The notes: generated by a model not told the origin, from the sequence alone. A stretch of 64,000 bases of DNA from Candidatus Palibaumannia cicadellinicola (GCF_000754265.1 NZ_CP008985.1:248001-312000), one strand, 5' to 3'; positions 40,469 through 50,705 are shown, counted from the first letter of the stretch. A program made the numbers and translations.

Positions 40469-41502
40469 TCCGGATTTATCCGGAACAGCTCAGGACGCAA
40501 CTACAAAATCATTTGCGTCCTTGCTATTTACTCCTTGGGAATGATCTCTTATTACTACAAGAGAGCGAAGACAGTATTCAAGCTAAGGCGCAGCTTCTTA
40601 AGTTTAATGAACATTTCCGCGTCTCATTAGAAGATGTCACTGATTGGGATACCATCTTCAGCCTGAGTCAAGTACTAAGCCTATTTGCCCACCGCCAGAC
40701 TTTATTGCTGAGACTACCGGAAAACGGTGTAACTGCAACTATCGAGAAAAAACTAGCCATACTGGTGTCGCTGTTACATCCAGATTTCCTATTAATTTTG
40801 CGTGGCCAAAAACTAACTCGTGCTCAAGAAAATAGTTTCTGGTTCAAAGCATTGAGTAGCAATAATGCGGTGCTGGTTGACTGCACGACGCCTGACCCAG
40901 CACAATTACCATGCTGGGTGAAGAACCGTGCTAAAAACATGCATTTGTCGCTAGATGATGCTGCTTGTAAGTTGTTGTGTTATTGCTATGAAGGTAATTT
41001 ACCTGCTCTGGTCCAGGCACTTGAGCGCCTAAAGCTAATTCATCCTGATGGCATACTAACTCTACCGTTGGTAGAAGAGGCAGTAACCGATACCTCTTAC
41101 TTTACTCCGTTTCATTGGATAAATGCGGTACTGTCTGGCAACAGTAAACGTACGAGTCATATCCTACAGCAATTGAGGCTAGAAGCTAGGGAACCAGTGA
41201 TACTCCTGCGCTATATCCAGCGAGATATTTTTCTACTACTTACCCTCAAACGTCATATGGCCTACACGCCTGCGCGTATATTGTTCGACCAGCATAAAAT
41301 TTGGCAAAATCGCAGACCGTTGCTCATGCAGGCGCTACAGCGTCTTAGCGTACAACAACTCTATCAGGCAATAGCACTCATGCTAAAGATAGAACTCACG
41401 GTTAAGCAGGATTATAGTGATTATGTCTGGGCTGATATCAATGCCTTAGGACAACTATTATGTAGTAATACGCTTTTTCCTACCGCGATGATAGATGTCT
41501 GA
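40465..41502 (+). CDS. holA: DNA polymerase III delta subunit
   Basis: HolA is the clamp-loader subunit that opens the beta ring. The 345-residue protein (E. coli 343) starts MIRIYPEQLRTQLQNHLRPCYLLLGNDLLLLQESEDSI and keeps FDWDTIFSLSQ-type and LLRLPENG blocks of domain I, with a helical C-terminal collar (EPVILLRYIQRDIFLLLTLKRHM). It overlaps lptE at its start (ATGA) and nadD at its end by eight bases, giving a compact lptE-holA-nadD unit. No defect was seen. Confidence 0.95.
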   Translation: MIRIYPEQLRTQLQNHLRPCYLLLGNDLLLLQESEDSIQAKAQLLKFNEHFRVSLEDVTDWDTIFSLSQVLSLFAHRQTLLLRLPENGVTATIEKKLAILVSLLHPDFLLILRGQKLTRAQENSFWFKALSSNNAVLVDCTTPDPAQLPCWVKNRAKNMHLSLDDAACKLLCYCYEGNLPALVQALERLKLIHPDGILTLPLVEEAVTDTSYFTPFHWINAVLSGNSKRTSHILQQLRLEAREPVILLRYIQRDIFLLLTLKRHMAYTPARILFDQHKIWQNRRPLLMQALQRLSVQQLYQAIALMLKIELTVKQDYSDYVWADINALGQLLCSNTLFPTAMIDV

Positions 41503-42130
41503 AAGATTCTTGACAGCCTTCTACGGCGGAACCTTCGACCCTATTCATCATGGCCATTTACAGCCGGTGATAGCGTTAGCACAGTTAGTAAATTTACAAC
41601 GCGTTATCCTTTTACCGAATCATATTCCACTACACCGTCCACCACCACAAGCAACCCCTCAGCAACGACTAATGATGACACGACTAGCTATTGCCGACAC
41701 ACCTGGTGAGCTTTTTATTATTGATGAACGTGAATTGCGTCGCGCCACGCCATCTTGGACTGTGGAAACATTTCAAGCTATACGTAGGGAGTACGGTCCT
41801 ATGGCACCACTAGGTTTAATTATTGGTCAAGATTCTCTATTAACACTGCCACAGTGGCACCGAAGTAAAGAATTATTAGAGCTGTGCCATATTCTAGTTT
41901 GCGCACGACCTGGTTACCAACATGGTTATAACTGGATGGAAAATCGTTTAACAGATGATCCTACTGCGCTACACCACCAACCTGCGGGGCTTGTATATTG
42001 CGCTGCAACACCAGAATTAGCAATTTCAGCTAGTGATATTCGCGGACGCCTACATGCCATTCTACCCTGCTATGATTTATTAACGCCTTCGGTACAAGGT
42101 TATATTGACGAGCAAGGTTTATACCGCTAG
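41495..42130 (+). CDS. nadD: Nicotinate-nucleotide adenylyltransferase
   Basis: NadD adenylylates nicotinate mononucleotide to deamido-NAD. The 211-residue protein (E. coli 213) carries the nucleotidyltransferase motif AFYGGTFDPIHHGHLQP, LLPNHIPLHRPPPQA, LIIGQDSLLTLPQWHRSKELL and the C-terminal ISASDIRGRL (ISSTxxR type). It overlaps the end of holA. rsfS and rlmH, which follow in E. coli, are gone; mrdA starts 96 bp later. Confidence 0.96.
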   Translation: MSERFLTAFYGGTFDPIHHGHLQPVIALAQLVNLQRVILLPNHIPLHRPPPQATPQQRLMMTRLAIADTPGELFIIDERELRRATPSWTVETFQAIRREYGPMAPLGLIIGQDSLLTLPQWHRSKELLELCHILVCARPGYQHGYNWMENRLTDDPTALHHQPAGLVYCAATPELAISASDIRGRLHAILPCYDLLTPSVQGYIDEQGLYR

Positions 42131-42226
42131 TGTGCGCACTACGCTATAAAGCATAATTTTTAGCAAGTATGAATAATACAATTAATTATTATTAGATAAT
42201 GCGATAGTTATCGTCAATTTTACGAA

Positions 42227-44089
42227 ATGAAAATAATACGTAACCCATTTCGCGACTATTCAGCTGAATTAGCGCTGTTTGTGCGCCGTGTACTAGTAGC
42301 GTTTACCGGTATTTTGCTGCTCAGCGGTGTGCTTATCTTGAATTTATATTCTCTGCAAGTCACTAACTTTGAAGATTACCGCACCCGCTCTAATGAAAAC
42401 CGTATTAAGCTGGTACCTCTCACGCCGAGTAGAGGAATAATTTATGATCGCAACGGTACACCACTAGCGTTGAACCGCACTATTTATCAGCTAGAACTGG
42501 TAGTAGAAAAAGTAGATAATTTAAAACAAACTCTCGAAGATCTGAGTTCTATTGTAGATCTAACTAATAACGATATAGCCCATTTCGAAAAAGAGCGTAA
42601 ACGTTCACGAAATTTTACTTCATTACTACTAAAGTCAAATCTCACTGATGTACAGCAGGCACGTTTTGCTGTGAACCAATTCCGTTTTCCTGGCGTTGAG
42701 ATTAAAGAATACCAGCGTCGTTATTACCCTTACTGCTCAGCTTTAACCCATGTTATAGGATATGTTGCCAAAATTAACGACTACGATATAGCACAGCTAG
42801 AAAAAAGGGGCATAATAGCCAATTATGCAGCAACGCACGATATCGGAAAACTAGGTATTGAACGTTACTATGAAAGCACCCTACACGGAAAAACAGGCTA
42901 TGAAGAGGTAGAAGTAAACAACCGCGGCCGCGTTATTCGCCAACTACATCAGCAGCCACCACAGGCTGGCAAAGACATCTATCTTACGTTAGATTTAAGC
43001 CTACAACAGTATATTCAAAAACTATTAGCTGGTAGCCGTGCTGCAGTAGTAGTTGTAGATCCGCGAGACAGTGGTATCCGAGCATTAGTATCGAACCCCA
43101 GTTTCGATCCTAATCTTTTTGTAGAAGGTATTTCCAGTCAAGATTATCATAATCTACTAAAGGATGAAAATTATCCACTAATAAACCGCGCGACCCAGGG
43201 AGTATATCCCCCTGCGTCCACTGTTAAACCTTATATTGTAGTGTCTGCATTAACCTTAGGAGTTCTCGAGAAACATTTCTCGCTATTTGATCCTGGTTGG
43301 TGGAAATTACCAGGCTCAGAAAAACGTTATCGAGATTGGAAACGTTGGGGGCACGGTAGGCTTAACGTAACCAAGGCTCTTGAGGAATCAGCAGATACTT
43401 TCTTTTATCAGGTTGCCTATGATATGGGAATTGATCGATTATCAGAGTGGATGATAAAATTTGGCTATGGTCAGAATACTGGAATTGATCTTTCTGAGGA
43501 GCGTGCTGGCGTGATGCCTACGCGTCATTGGAAAATGAATCGTTTCAATAAACCTTGGTATCAGGGGGATACTATTTCAGTTGGCATCGGCCAAGGATAT
43601 TGGACTGCTACACCGGTACAAATGTCAAAAGCACTGATGACGCTCATTAATAACGGTGCCGTCGGTACACCACATTTACTATTTGGTACACGGGAAAATG
43701 GTCAGCTCGTACAATATCACCAACATAATAATAGCCAAATTGGAGATCCGAATTCGGAATTTTGGGAAATTGCTAAAGACGGCATGTACGGTGTTGCTAA
43801 CCGCCCCAACGGCACAGCACGGCAAAGTTTTTCCGATGCACCTTATAAGACTGCTGCGAAATCAGGTACCGCTCAAGTCTATAGCCTAAAAGCGAATGAA
43901 ACTTATAATGTTCATAAGATAGCCGAACGGCTACGCGATCATAAATTGATGACAGCATTCGCCCCATACGATCAACCAACGGTCTGTGTAGTTGTGTTGT
44001 TAGAAAATGGCGGAGTAGGTCCGGCGGTAGGCACCATTACTAGGAAAATTTTAGACTACATGCTGCTAGATGAGAAGACACATGATTAA
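42227..44089 (+). CDS. mrdA: Penicillin-binding protein 2 (elongasome transpeptidase)
   Basis: PBP2 is the transpeptidase paired with RodA for lateral wall growth. The 620-residue protein (E. coli 633) has one N-terminal membrane helix (residues about 22-45), a dimerisation/pedestal region with LTPSRGIIYDRNGTPLALNR and the catalytic domain with the serine motif ASTVKP, SxD in ESADTFFYQVAYDMG and KSGT in AAKSGTAQV. Its stop directly precedes the mrdB start. Together with mrdB it implies rod-type elongation, with mre genes expected elsewhere. Confidence 0.96.
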   Translation: MKIIRNPFRDYSAELALFVRRVLVAFTGILLLSGVLILNLYSLQVTNFEDYRTRSNENRIKLVPLTPSRGIIYDRNGTPLALNRTIYQLELVVEKVDNLKQTLEDLSSIVDLTNNDIAHFEKERKRSRNFTSLLLKSNLTDVQQARFAVNQFRFPGVEIKEYQRRYYPYCSALTHVIGYVAKINDYDIAQLEKRGIIANYAATHDIGKLGIERYYESTLHGKTGYEEVEVNNRGRVIRQLHQQPPQAGKDIYLTLDLSLQQYIQKLLAGSRAAVVVVDPRDSGIRALVSNPSFDPNLFVEGISSQDYHNLLKDENYPLINRATQGVYPPASTVKPYIVVSALTLGVLEKHFSLFDPGWWKLPGSEKRYRDWKRWGHGRLNVTKALEESADTFFYQVAYDMGIDRLSEWMIKFGYGQNTGIDLSEERAGVMPTRHWKMNRFNKPWYQGDTISVGIGQGYWTATPVQMSKALMTLINNGAVGTPHLLFGTRENGQLVQYHQHNNSQIGDPNSEFWEIAKDGMYGVANRPNGTARQSFSDAPYKTAAKSGTAQVYSLKANETYNVHKIAERLRDHKLMTAFAPYDQPTVCVVVLLENGGVGPAVGTITRKILDYMLLDEKTHD

Positions 44090-45208
44090 ATGACAATGAC
44101 TAATCATTCCCCACAAAGTATACTATTAAATAAACTACATATCGATGTGATGTTGTTATTTTTCATCACACTGCTACTACTCTACAGCGCCTTTGTGATA
44201 TGGAGCGCCAGCGGTCAGGATATAGGCATAATGGAAGGCAAGATGGTTCAGATTATCATAGGCCTGTTGGTGATGCTAGTTTTAGCGCAGGTACCACCGC
44301 GAGTTTATGAAGGATGGGCGCCATATTTGTACATGTTATGCCTATTGCTACTAGTACTAGTAGACGTCTTCGGGCAAATTCGTAAAGGTGCCCAACGCTG
44401 GTTAGATTTAAGCTTGGTACGTTTTCAGCCGTCGGAAATCGCGAAAGTAACTGTACCATTAATGGTAGCGCGTTTCATTAACCGAGATAGTTATCCACCA
44501 TCTTTGAAGAATACTGCCATTGCTTTGATGCTGATTTTTATCCCTACTCTGCTAGTAGCGGCGCAACCTGACTTAGGCACCGCGATCTTAATCGGCGCAT
44601 CAGGTCTATTTGTGCTATTTCTTTCTGGTATTAGTTGTAAATTAATCGCAGTTGCTGGATTGCTCGTCTTTGCTTTTATCCCGGTGCTTTGGTTTTTCCT
44701 CATGCACGATTATCAACGAAACAGGATAATAATGCTATTAGATCCTGAAACCGATCCTCTTGGGGCCGGCTATCATATTATTCAGTCGAAAATAGCAATT
44801 GGATCTGGTGGTCTAAACGGTAAAGGTTGGCTGCATGGTACACAATCACAGCTAGAGTTCTTACCGGAGCGTCACACCGACTTTATCTTTGCGGTATTAG
44901 GCGAAGAGTTGGGATTCCTAGGCGTTCTAGTACTGCTGATGCTCTATCTGAGCGTGATTATCCGCGGTATAGTAATTGCCGCTAGTGCGCAGAATACTTT
45001 TGGCCGAGTGATGGCGGGAGGTTTTATGCTTATTTTTTTCGTTTATGTTTTTGTTAATATTGGTATGGTAAGTGGTATCTTACCCGTTGTTGGTGTGCCG
45101 CTACCGCTCGTTAGCTATGGTGGATCGTCTCTGATTGTGTTAATGATAGGTTTTGGTATAGTAATGTCGATACATACTCATCGAAAAATGTTGTCAAAAA
45201 GTTTATAA
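44090..45208 (+). CDS. mrdB: Peptidoglycan glycosyltransferase RodA
   Basis: RodA is the SEDS-family inner-membrane polymerase that builds glycan strands with PBP2. The 372-residue protein (E. coli 370) has about ten hydrophobic segments and the SEDS signatures [34 protein letters not shown], the large loop [32 protein letters not shown] (split: [17 protein letters not shown] and [15 protein letters not shown]) and [15 protein letters not shown]. The ATG follows the mrdA stop without a gap. rlpA, dacA and ybeD, next in E. coli, are missing. Confidence 0.96.
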   Translation: MTMTNHSPQSILLNKLHIDVMLLFFITLLLLYSAFVIWSASGQDIGIMEGKMVQIIIGLLVMLVLAQVPPRVYEGWAPYLYMLCLLLLVLVDVFGQIRKGAQRWLDLSLVRFQPSEIAKVTVPLMVARFINRDSYPPSLKNTAIALMLIFIPTLLVAAQPDLGTAILIGASGLFVLFLSGISCKLIAVAGLLVFAFIPVLWFFLMHDYQRNRIIMLLDPETDPLGAGYHIIQSKIAIGSGGLNGKGWLHGTQSQLEFLPERHTDFIFAVLGEELGFLGVLVLLMLYLSVIIRGIVIAASAQNTFGRVMAGGFMLIFFVYVFVNIGMVSGILPVVGVPLPLVSYGGSSLIVLMIGFGIVMSIHTHRKMLSKSL

Positions 45209-45215
45209 AATCAAA

Positions 45216-45953
45216 ATGAGTACAAATCTCAAAGAGAGACAGGATAGCCAATCCTGCGTCATCATAAATCCCGAGCCCGAGATAACGACACAGACTGATT
45301 ACGTAATTATTCGACAACTTGGCCTACAACCCTATGAACTAGTTTCACTCGCTATGCATAGTTTTACTGAGCAGCGCCGAGCGAAAACTAGGGATGAAAT
45401 ATGGCTGGTGCAGCATCAACCTGTTTTTACTCAGGGGCAGGCTGGTAAATCAGAACACTTACTGATGCCCGGAGATATTCCAGTAGTTCAAAGCGATCGT
45501 GGTGGACAGGTAACCTATCATGGTCCAGGTCAACAATTAATGTATGTCATGCTCAATTTGCGCCGGCGTCAGCTCAACGTACGCAATCTAGTCACGCTAC
45601 TAGAGGAAACGGTGATCGCTACCCTTTCCCGCTTCGCCATTACTGCTGATACTCGTACCAACGCACCCGGGGTATACGTAGGAGACGATAAAATTTGTTC
45701 TATCGGTTTGCGCATTATAAAAGGCTGTTCTTTGCACGGCCTAGCGCTAAACATAACTATGGATTTAGCACCGTTTTTATGTATTAATCCCTGTGGTGAA
45801 GCAAGCTTGCGTATGACTCAAGTTAGTGAGCTGTCACCAGTTACACCCGTAATAGAAGACATAGTTACGGTATTGTTAGAAGCGTTCCTGTCGCGACTTG
45901 GAGCAACAATAGGAGTTCCTAAAACCTGGAGTCCTATTGATTACCTAGCTTAA
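45216..45953 (+). CDS. lipB: Octanoyl-ACP:protein octanoyltransferase
   Basis: LipB transfers octanoyl from acyl-carrier protein to lipoyl domains, the first step of lipoate synthesis. The 245-residue frame contains [50 protein letters not shown], the catalytic lysine in [16 protein letters not shown] and the catalytic cysteine in INPCGEAS. It is about 26 residues longer at the N-terminus than E. coli LipB (213), and no other ATG, GTG or TTG lies in frame within that extension, nor is a clear ribosome-binding site visible. lipA follows. Confidence 0.94.
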   Translation: MSTNLKERQDSQSCVIINPEPEITTQTDYVIIRQLGLQPYELVSLAMHSFTEQRRAKTRDEIWLVQHQPVFTQGQAGKSEHLLMPGDIPVVQSDRGGQVTYHGPGQQLMYVMLNLRRRQLNVRNLVTLLEETVIATLSRFAITADTRTNAPGVYVGDDKICSIGLRIIKGCSLHGLALNITMDLAPFLCINPCGEASLRMTQVSELSPVTPVIEDIVTVLLEAFLSRLGATIGVPKTWSPIDYLA

Positions 45954-46020
45954 ATTATAATCGATACAAGCTGTTTGGCCCTTTTTATTTTAAAAGGATA
46001 TTTTTTTGTTCGGGACTTAC

Positions 46021-46998
46021 ATGTTGATGAATAACAAGAACAAAATTAAGATAGAATACGGTATAAAATATCTTGATACAGAGCAAATTACGTTAAAAGC
46101 TGTGAAAACTAAAACTATAAGAAGTGAAGCAATATTACGTAAACCTTCATGGATGAGGATTAAACTACCAGCAAATTACGACCGTATTCAGATAATCAAG
46201 ACCGCAATGCACAAAAATAGCTTACACTCTATATGTGAAGCAGGATCTTGCCCCAATATTGCTGAATGTTTCAATAACGGTACTGCTACTTTTATGATTC
46301 TAGGTACTATCTGTACCCGCCGTTGCCCTTTTTGTAACGTAGCGCATGGTCGACCATTCACTCCAGACATCAATGAACCAGAAAAACTCGCGGAAACCAT
46401 TACCCAGATGAGATTGCGCTATGTAGTAGTTACTTCGGTAAACCGCGATGATCTACAAGACGGTGGTGCGAAACATTTTGTAGATTGTATCCGTGCTATT
46501 CGCGCAAAGAACTCTACTACTCGCATTGAAATACTGGTACCAGACTTCCGTGGTCGCATGAAACAGGCACTTGAAATAATTAATACCGCGCCACCTGATG
46601 TGTTTAACCATAATATAGAAAACGTACCACGTCTTTACCAGCAGGTTCGACCGGGTGCGAACTATCAGCGGTCGTTAAAGTTGCTTGAACAATTCAAAGA
46701 AGATAATCCATCTTTACCAACTAAATCTGGTCTGATGGTAGGCTTGGGCGAAACTAAAGAAGAAATAATGGACGTCATCCGTGATTTACGCCTACACGGT
46801 GTTACTATGCTAACGCTTGGTCAATATTTGCAGCCTAGCAGTCATCATTTACCGGTCAAACGCTATGTAAGTCCGCAAGAATTTGATGAAATCAAAGCAG
46901 AATCACTGGCTATGGGTTTTACCTATGCTGCTTGCGGTCCTTTTGTGCGCTCTTCCTACCATGCTGATTTACAGGACAAAGGCATTGAAGTGAAATAA
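46021..46998 (+). CDS. lipA: Lipoyl synthase
   Basis: LipA is a radical SAM enzyme with two [4Fe-4S] clusters that inserts two sulfurs into the octanoyl chain. The auxiliary cluster cysteines are in [15 protein letters not shown], the radical SAM cysteines in [15 protein letters not shown], and the C-terminal serine ligand in FVRSSYHAD. From ATG 46021 it has 325 residues (E. coli 321). ATG 46027 is an equally plausible start, while TTG 46006 has the better-spaced AAGGA; the start is therefore uncertain by a few codons. lipB and lipA together allow endogenous lipoylation. Confidence 0.95.
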   Translation: MLMNNKNKIKIEYGIKYLDTEQITLKAVKTKTIRSEAILRKPSWMRIKLPANYDRIQIIKTAMHKNSLHSICEAGSCPNIAECFNNGTATFMILGTICTRRCPFCNVAHGRPFTPDINEPEKLAETITQMRLRYVVVTSVNRDDLQDGGAKHFVDCIRAIRAKNSTTRIEILVPDFRGRMKQALEIINTAPPDVFNHNIENVPRLYQQVRPGANYQRSLKLLEQFKEDNPSLPTKSGLMVGLGETKEEIMDVIRDLRLHGVTMLTLGQYLQPSSHHLPVKRYVSPQEFDEIKAESLAMGFTYAACGPFVRSSYHADLQDKGIEVK

Positions 46999-47239
46999 CA
47001 TATGAGACGAAATCAATATGGCGCTTTTTACTATGTTATAAAATGGCAATGCTGGGGAACTAAGTCTGTTGAAAATAACAATAGACATAACTTATACACT
47101 AATGTTATTATATTATTGATTTTACCATCACTCACTATTGTGCTATTCAAAATATCATCAATGACCGCACTATCGCTCAGCTCATATTAAGTTCAAAATA
47201 TGGTGTCTTATCATCTTTCATTATAACCTATGGTGCAGC

Positions 47240-48433
47240 ATGTCTTCGGTATCACAAGCTCGGAGCTTGGGTAAGTATTTTCTTTTCATGGATAATATGC
47301 TGGTAGTAATGGGCTTTTATATCGTCTTTCCGCTTATCTCTATTCGTTTCGTCGATCAACTGGGTTGGGCCGCGCTACTAGTCGGCATTGCTCTTGGACT
47401 GCGCCAATTTATTCAACAAGGTTTAGGAATTTTCGGCGGTGCTTTCGCTGATAAACTGGGAGCAAAACCAATGATTATAACCGGAATGCTGATGCGTGCT
47501 CTAGGTTTTGTGTTCATGGGTATCGCCGATGAACCGTGGCTGCTCTGGCTGTCCTGCACCCTATCCGCGTTAGGTGGTACGTTATTTGACCCTCCCCGTA
47601 CGGCACTCGTTATTAAACTTACTCGACCATGGGAGCGTGGTCGTTTTTATTCACTATTAATGATACAGGACAGCACTTGTGCGATGGTTGGTGCACTGCT
47701 AGGGAGCTGGCTATTACAATATAATTTTGAACTAGTTTGTTTAGCTGGTGCTGTGCTGTTTGTGTTCGCAGCTATTTTTAACGCCTGGTTACTACCAGCT
47801 TACCGCATCTCTATGGTACAGACCTCTATGCTAGAAGGAATGCGACGGGTACTGTATGACCAGCGTTTTGTAACCTATGTTTTAACATTGACCGGTTATT
47901 ATGTCTTATCAGTGCAGGTGATGTTGATGCTGCCTATACGGGTAAATGAGGTTGCTGGTCAGCCCGCTGCGGTAAGATGGACATATGCTCTCGAAGCTGC
48001 CTTATCGTTATCGCTATTGTACCCAATTGCTCGATGGAGCGAAAAACGCTTTCGTTTAGAAACAAGATTTATGGTAGGCCTCACGATAATGTTACTGAGT
48101 CTATTTCCTATCGGGATGATTCATAATTTACAAGTGTTATTTTTCCTAATCGGTATATTTTATACTGGTTCGATTATCGCCGAACCAGCACGCGAAACTT
48201 TAGGCGCATCACTAGCAGATCATCGCGCACGTGGTAGCTACATGGGCTTCAGCCGTATCGGCCTAGCTTTCGGGGGAGCAATTGGCTATAGCGGGGGCGG
48301 CTGGCTTTATGATATAGGCAACCAGCTAGATATACCGCAGTTACCTTGGTTTATGCTAGGACTCATAGGTCTAATTACCCTGCTGGGCTTCTATTGCCAA
48401 TTTCAGCCCAGCAGCGCTCCATCTGATGTTTAA
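47240..48433 (+). CDS. mdtH: MFS multidrug efflux transporter MdtH
   Basis: MdtH is a 12-helix major-facilitator transporter linked in E. coli to fluoroquinolone resistance. The 397-residue protein (E. coli 402) aligns throughout: [61 protein letters not shown] (MFS loop motif), [45 protein letters not shown], each visible as conserved blocks. It stands between lipA and pgsA, not its E. coli location. Its natural substrate is unknown, and retention of an intact exporter in a small genome suggests a useful role. Confidence 0.93.
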   Translation: MSSVSQARSLGKYFLFMDNMLVVMGFYIVFPLISIRFVDQLGWAALLVGIALGLRQFIQQGLGIFGGAFADKLGAKPMIITGMLMRALGFVFMGIADEPWLLWLSCTLSALGGTLFDPPRTALVIKLTRPWERGRFYSLLMIQDSTCAMVGALLGSWLLQYNFELVCLAGAVLFVFAAIFNAWLLPAYRISMVQTSMLEGMRRVLYDQRFVTYVLTLTGYYVLSVQVMLMLPIRVNEVAGQPAAVRWTYALEAALSLSLLYPIARWSEKRFRLETRFMVGLTIMLLSLFPIGMIHNLQVLFFLIGIFYTGSIIAEPARETLGASLADHRARGSYMGFSRIGLAFGGAIGYSGGGWLYDIGNQLDIPQLPWFMLGLIGLITLLGFYCQFQPSSAPSDV

Positions 48434-48561
48434 TTTAATAGTAGGGGCAAGGACAGAATATAATGAATGGTCTAACAAAATCATTTTGTTGCAGCCTTGC
48501 AAAAATAGCGCTAGTAAGGCACTAGTAACGTCTCTTCTAGCCAGAGAGTTACCAAAGTACT

Positions 48562-49125
48562 ATGCAATTAAATATACCGACTTATCTGACTTTGTTCCGT
48601 ATTGTCATAATACCGTTCTTTGTCCTAACCTTCTATTTACCCTTTCAGTGGGGGCCGCTTGCAAGTGCGTTAATTTTCGTTCTTGCGGCGGTTACTGACT
48701 GGTTAGATGGTTTTTTAGCACGCTACTATAAACAAACTACCCGCTTTGGTGCATGTCTTGATCTAGTTGCAGATAAGGTTATGGTAGCTGTTGCGCTAGT
48801 ACTAGTAGCAGAACATTTTCATACCTGGTGGATAACGTTACCAGCCGCTACTATAATTGCACGCGAAATTTTTATCTCTGCGTTACGAGAATGGATGGCA
48901 AAAGTAGGTAAATGTCGTAACGTTGTCGTTACTTGGATTAGCAAAGTCAAAACAACTACACAAATGCTAGCATTAGTAGCACTACTATGGCGCTCTCAAG
49001 AGCTAGTTACGTTGATAGGCATTGTTGCTTTGTATATCGCAACAATGTTGACCTTATGGTCAATGTTTCAGTATTTATACGTTGTATGGCGCGCTATGGT
49101 ACGAAAAAAACGTCAATTATCTTGA
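48562..49125 (+). CDS. pgsA: CDP-diacylglycerol-glycerol-3-phosphate 3-phosphatidyltransferase
   Basis: PgsA makes phosphatidylglycerol phosphate, the precursor of phosphatidylglycerol, at the inner membrane. The 187-residue protein (E. coli 182) keeps the full CDP-alcohol phosphotransferase motif: DG, AR, G, D, D in WLDGFLAR and [12 protein letters not shown]. It has about four hydrophobic helices. The -35 of the downstream tRNA promoter overlaps its stop codon. The upstream uvrC of the E. coli uvrY-uvrC-pgsA unit is missing. Confidence 0.96.
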   Translation: MQLNIPTYLTLFRIVIIPFFVLTFYLPFQWGPLASALIFVLAAVTDWLDGFLARYYKQTTRFGACLDLVADKVMVAVALVLVAEHFHTWWITLPAATIIAREIFISALREWMAKVGKCRNVVVTWISKVKTTTQMLALVALLWRSQELVTLIGIVALYIATMLTLWSMFQYLYVVWRAMVRKKRQLS

Positions 49126-49149
49126 CTGCTATTTTAAACTTAGTATAAT
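49122..49149 (+). promoter_or_regulatory. Promoter of the tRNA-Gly-Cys-Leu cluster
   Basis: TTGACT (49122-49127) and TATAAT (49144-49149) are 16 bases apart and about 33 bases upstream of tRNA-Gly. The -10 is a perfect consensus and the -35 matches five of six. The -35 overlaps the TGA stop of pgsA. This is the best sigma-70 promoter seen in the window. Confidence 0.8.
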
Positions 49150-49181
49150 TAGGTTATTAGGTAGAAAGCCGCAATTTAGCT

Positions 49182-49256
49182 GCGGGAATAGCTCAGTGGT
49201 AGAGCACAACCTTGCCAAGGTTGGGGTCGCGAGTTCAAACCTCGTTTCCCGCTCCA
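49182..49256 (+). tRNA. glyW: tRNA-Gly (anticodon GCC)
   Basis: The 75-nt sequence folds normally: acceptor GCGGGAA pairs with TTCCCGC, D-arm AGCTCAGTGGTAGAGC, anticodon stem CAACC/GGTTG around TTGCCAA (GCC), T-loop TTCAAAC, discriminator T and encoded CCA. It follows pgsA, as glyW does in E. coli, and is the first tRNA of a three-gene cluster. Confidence 0.97.
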
Positions 49257-49392
49257 AAGTAAAATTAATAAATTTCCTTATAAAAGTTATTTATGCGGAA
49301 TATTATATTTTAGTAAAATCATTTATTCTCCCAATCGTTGTGAATTATTTCAGGTAACAGATCTCCTACCAGAAAAAAAATTATTTATATAC

Positions 49393-49463
49393 GGCGCGTT
49401 GGCAGAGTGGTTATGCAGCGGATTGCAAATCCGCCAACCTCGGTTCGATTCCGGAACGCGCCT
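49393..49463 (+). tRNA. cysT: tRNA-Cys (anticodon GCA), without encoded CCA
   Basis: The sequence folds with acceptor GGCGCGT/ACGCGCC, anticodon arm GGATTGCAAATCC (GCA), T-loop TTCGATT and discriminator T. The next bases are taa, so CCA is not encoded, unlike tRNA-Gly and tRNA-Leu on either side. A tRNA nucleotidyltransferase must add it. It lies 136 bp after tRNA-Gly. Confidence 0.96.
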
Positions 49464-49476
49464 TAAGTTTTCCAAT

Positions 49477-49562
49477 GCCCGGGTGGTGAAATTGGTAGAC
49501 ACAAGGGATTTAAAATTCCTCGGCTTTTAGCTATACGAGTTCGAGTCTCGTCCCGGGTACCA
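49477..49562 (+). tRNA. leuZ: tRNA-Leu (anticodon TAA)
   Basis: An 86-nt class II tRNA: acceptor GCCCGGG/CCCGGGT-type pairing, D-arm GGTGAAATTGGTAGAC, anticodon loop TTTAAAA (TAA, reading UUA/UUG), a long variable arm near CGGCTTTTAGCTATACG, T-loop TTCGAGT and encoded CCA. A G-T wobble occurs in the anticodon stem (GGGA against TTCC). The order Gly-Cys-Leu equals E. coli glyW-cysT-leuZ. Confidence 0.97.
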
Positions 49563-49656
49563 GATAATAATCATCAAAGATATTTGATAATCTCAATCTA
49601 GATTACTCCCATCTACTGATACTGATTTCTATTTCATATTATAAAACTGGTGCGAG

Positions 49657-50643
49657 ATGAAGACAATTGTCTATGTTTCCTGTCCTGAAAGTAAACAAAT
49701 TCATGTGTTACAGATGGATAACAGGGGTATACTAACGCGACTACAGGTGGTCAATACGCCGGGAATAGGGCAGCCAATGACCATCAATCCCGCTAAAACA
49801 CATCTGTATCTTGGTGTACGTCCTGTTTGTAGCGTAGTTAGCTACCGCATTGATATTAATCATGGTTTACTCAGTGAAGTAGGCCGAGCGTCACTATCTA
49901 GCAGCCCAACCCATTTAACCACTGATTTATTAGGCCGTACCTTGTACTGTGCTTCTTATAACGGTAGCTGTTTAAGCGTCAGCCCAATCAATGAACAAGG
50001 TATTGTGGGCGCGCCGATGCAAATTATCGATCAGTTAATAAATTGTCATTCATCTAATGTGGATACTAATAATCTAGTCGTATGGGTTCCTTGTCTAAAA
50101 GAAGACCGTATCCGTCTATTCCATAGAGCTAAAGCAGGTACCTTAATACCCTATGAACCAAAAGCAGTGCAGTGTATGATCGGTGCTGGTCCGCGCCATA
50201 TGGCATTTCATTATGCTGGTGGATATGCTTATACTATCAACGAACTGGATAGTACCGTTACGATATGCACAACCCATAATCCGTGTATAATACAAACTAT
50301 AGATATTATGCCAGCTTATTTAGACGATTCTAGATGGGCAGCAGACATTCATATAACCCCTGATGGCCGATGGTTATATTGTAGTGATCGTAGTGCAAGT
50401 ATCATCGTCTGTTGTAGTGTATCAGAGAATGGCAGGGTATTACATCTAATGAGACATCAGACCACTGAAATCCAGCCAAGAGGATTCAATATCGATACTA
50501 CAGGGCGCTATTTAATTGTCAGCGGCCAGAAATCCAATTCTGTTACGGTGTATGGTATAGATAAACAAAACGGCGTCCTAAATCAATTGTCCCGTTACGC
50601 TGTCGGTCAAGGTCCCATCTGCGTAGTAATTATTAACTTGTAG
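49657..50643 (+). CDS. pgl: 6-phosphogluconolactonase
   Basis: Pgl (YbhE) hydrolyses 6-phosphogluconolactone in the oxidative pentose phosphate pathway, supplying NADPH for, among others, CysJ. The 328-residue protein (E. coli 331) is a seven-bladed beta-propeller with GAGPRHMAFHYAGGYAYTINELDSTV (seen as GAGPRHMAFH and AYTINELDS), RWAADIHITPDGRWLYCSDRSAS and TTEIQPRGFNIDTTGRYLIVSGQKS. It is convergent with bioA, near which it also lies in E. coli. Confidence 0.94.
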   Translation: MKTIVYVSCPESKQIHVLQMDNRGILTRLQVVNTPGIGQPMTINPAKTHLYLGVRPVCSVVSYRIDINHGLLSEVGRASLSSSPTHLTTDLLGRTLYCASYNGSCLSVSPINEQGIVGAPMQIIDQLINCHSSNVDTNNLVVWVPCLKEDRIRLFHRAKAGTLIPYEPKAVQCMIGAGPRHMAFHYAGGYAYTINELDSTVTICTTHNPCIIQTIDIMPAYLDDSRWAADIHITPDGRWLYCSDRSASIIVCCSVSENGRVLHLMRHQTTEIQPRGFNIDTTGRYLIVSGQKSNSVTVYGIDKQNGVLNQLSRYAVGQGPICVVIINL

Positions 50644-50705
50644 TATAGAAGTCATCTTCATTAATGCTTCTGATATAATCTATTCTTTTACTGTTGAATA
50701 ATTTC

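Noticed and set aside
47002..47190. 62-codon open frame between lipA and mdtH
   Set aside because: No family resemblance, no good ribosome-binding site, and it is AT-rich spacer-like sequence; treated as chance.
48426..48698. 90-codon frame spanning the mdtH end and the pgsA start
   Set aside because: It overlaps pgsA out of frame and has no homologue; the pgsA frame is clearly the real one.
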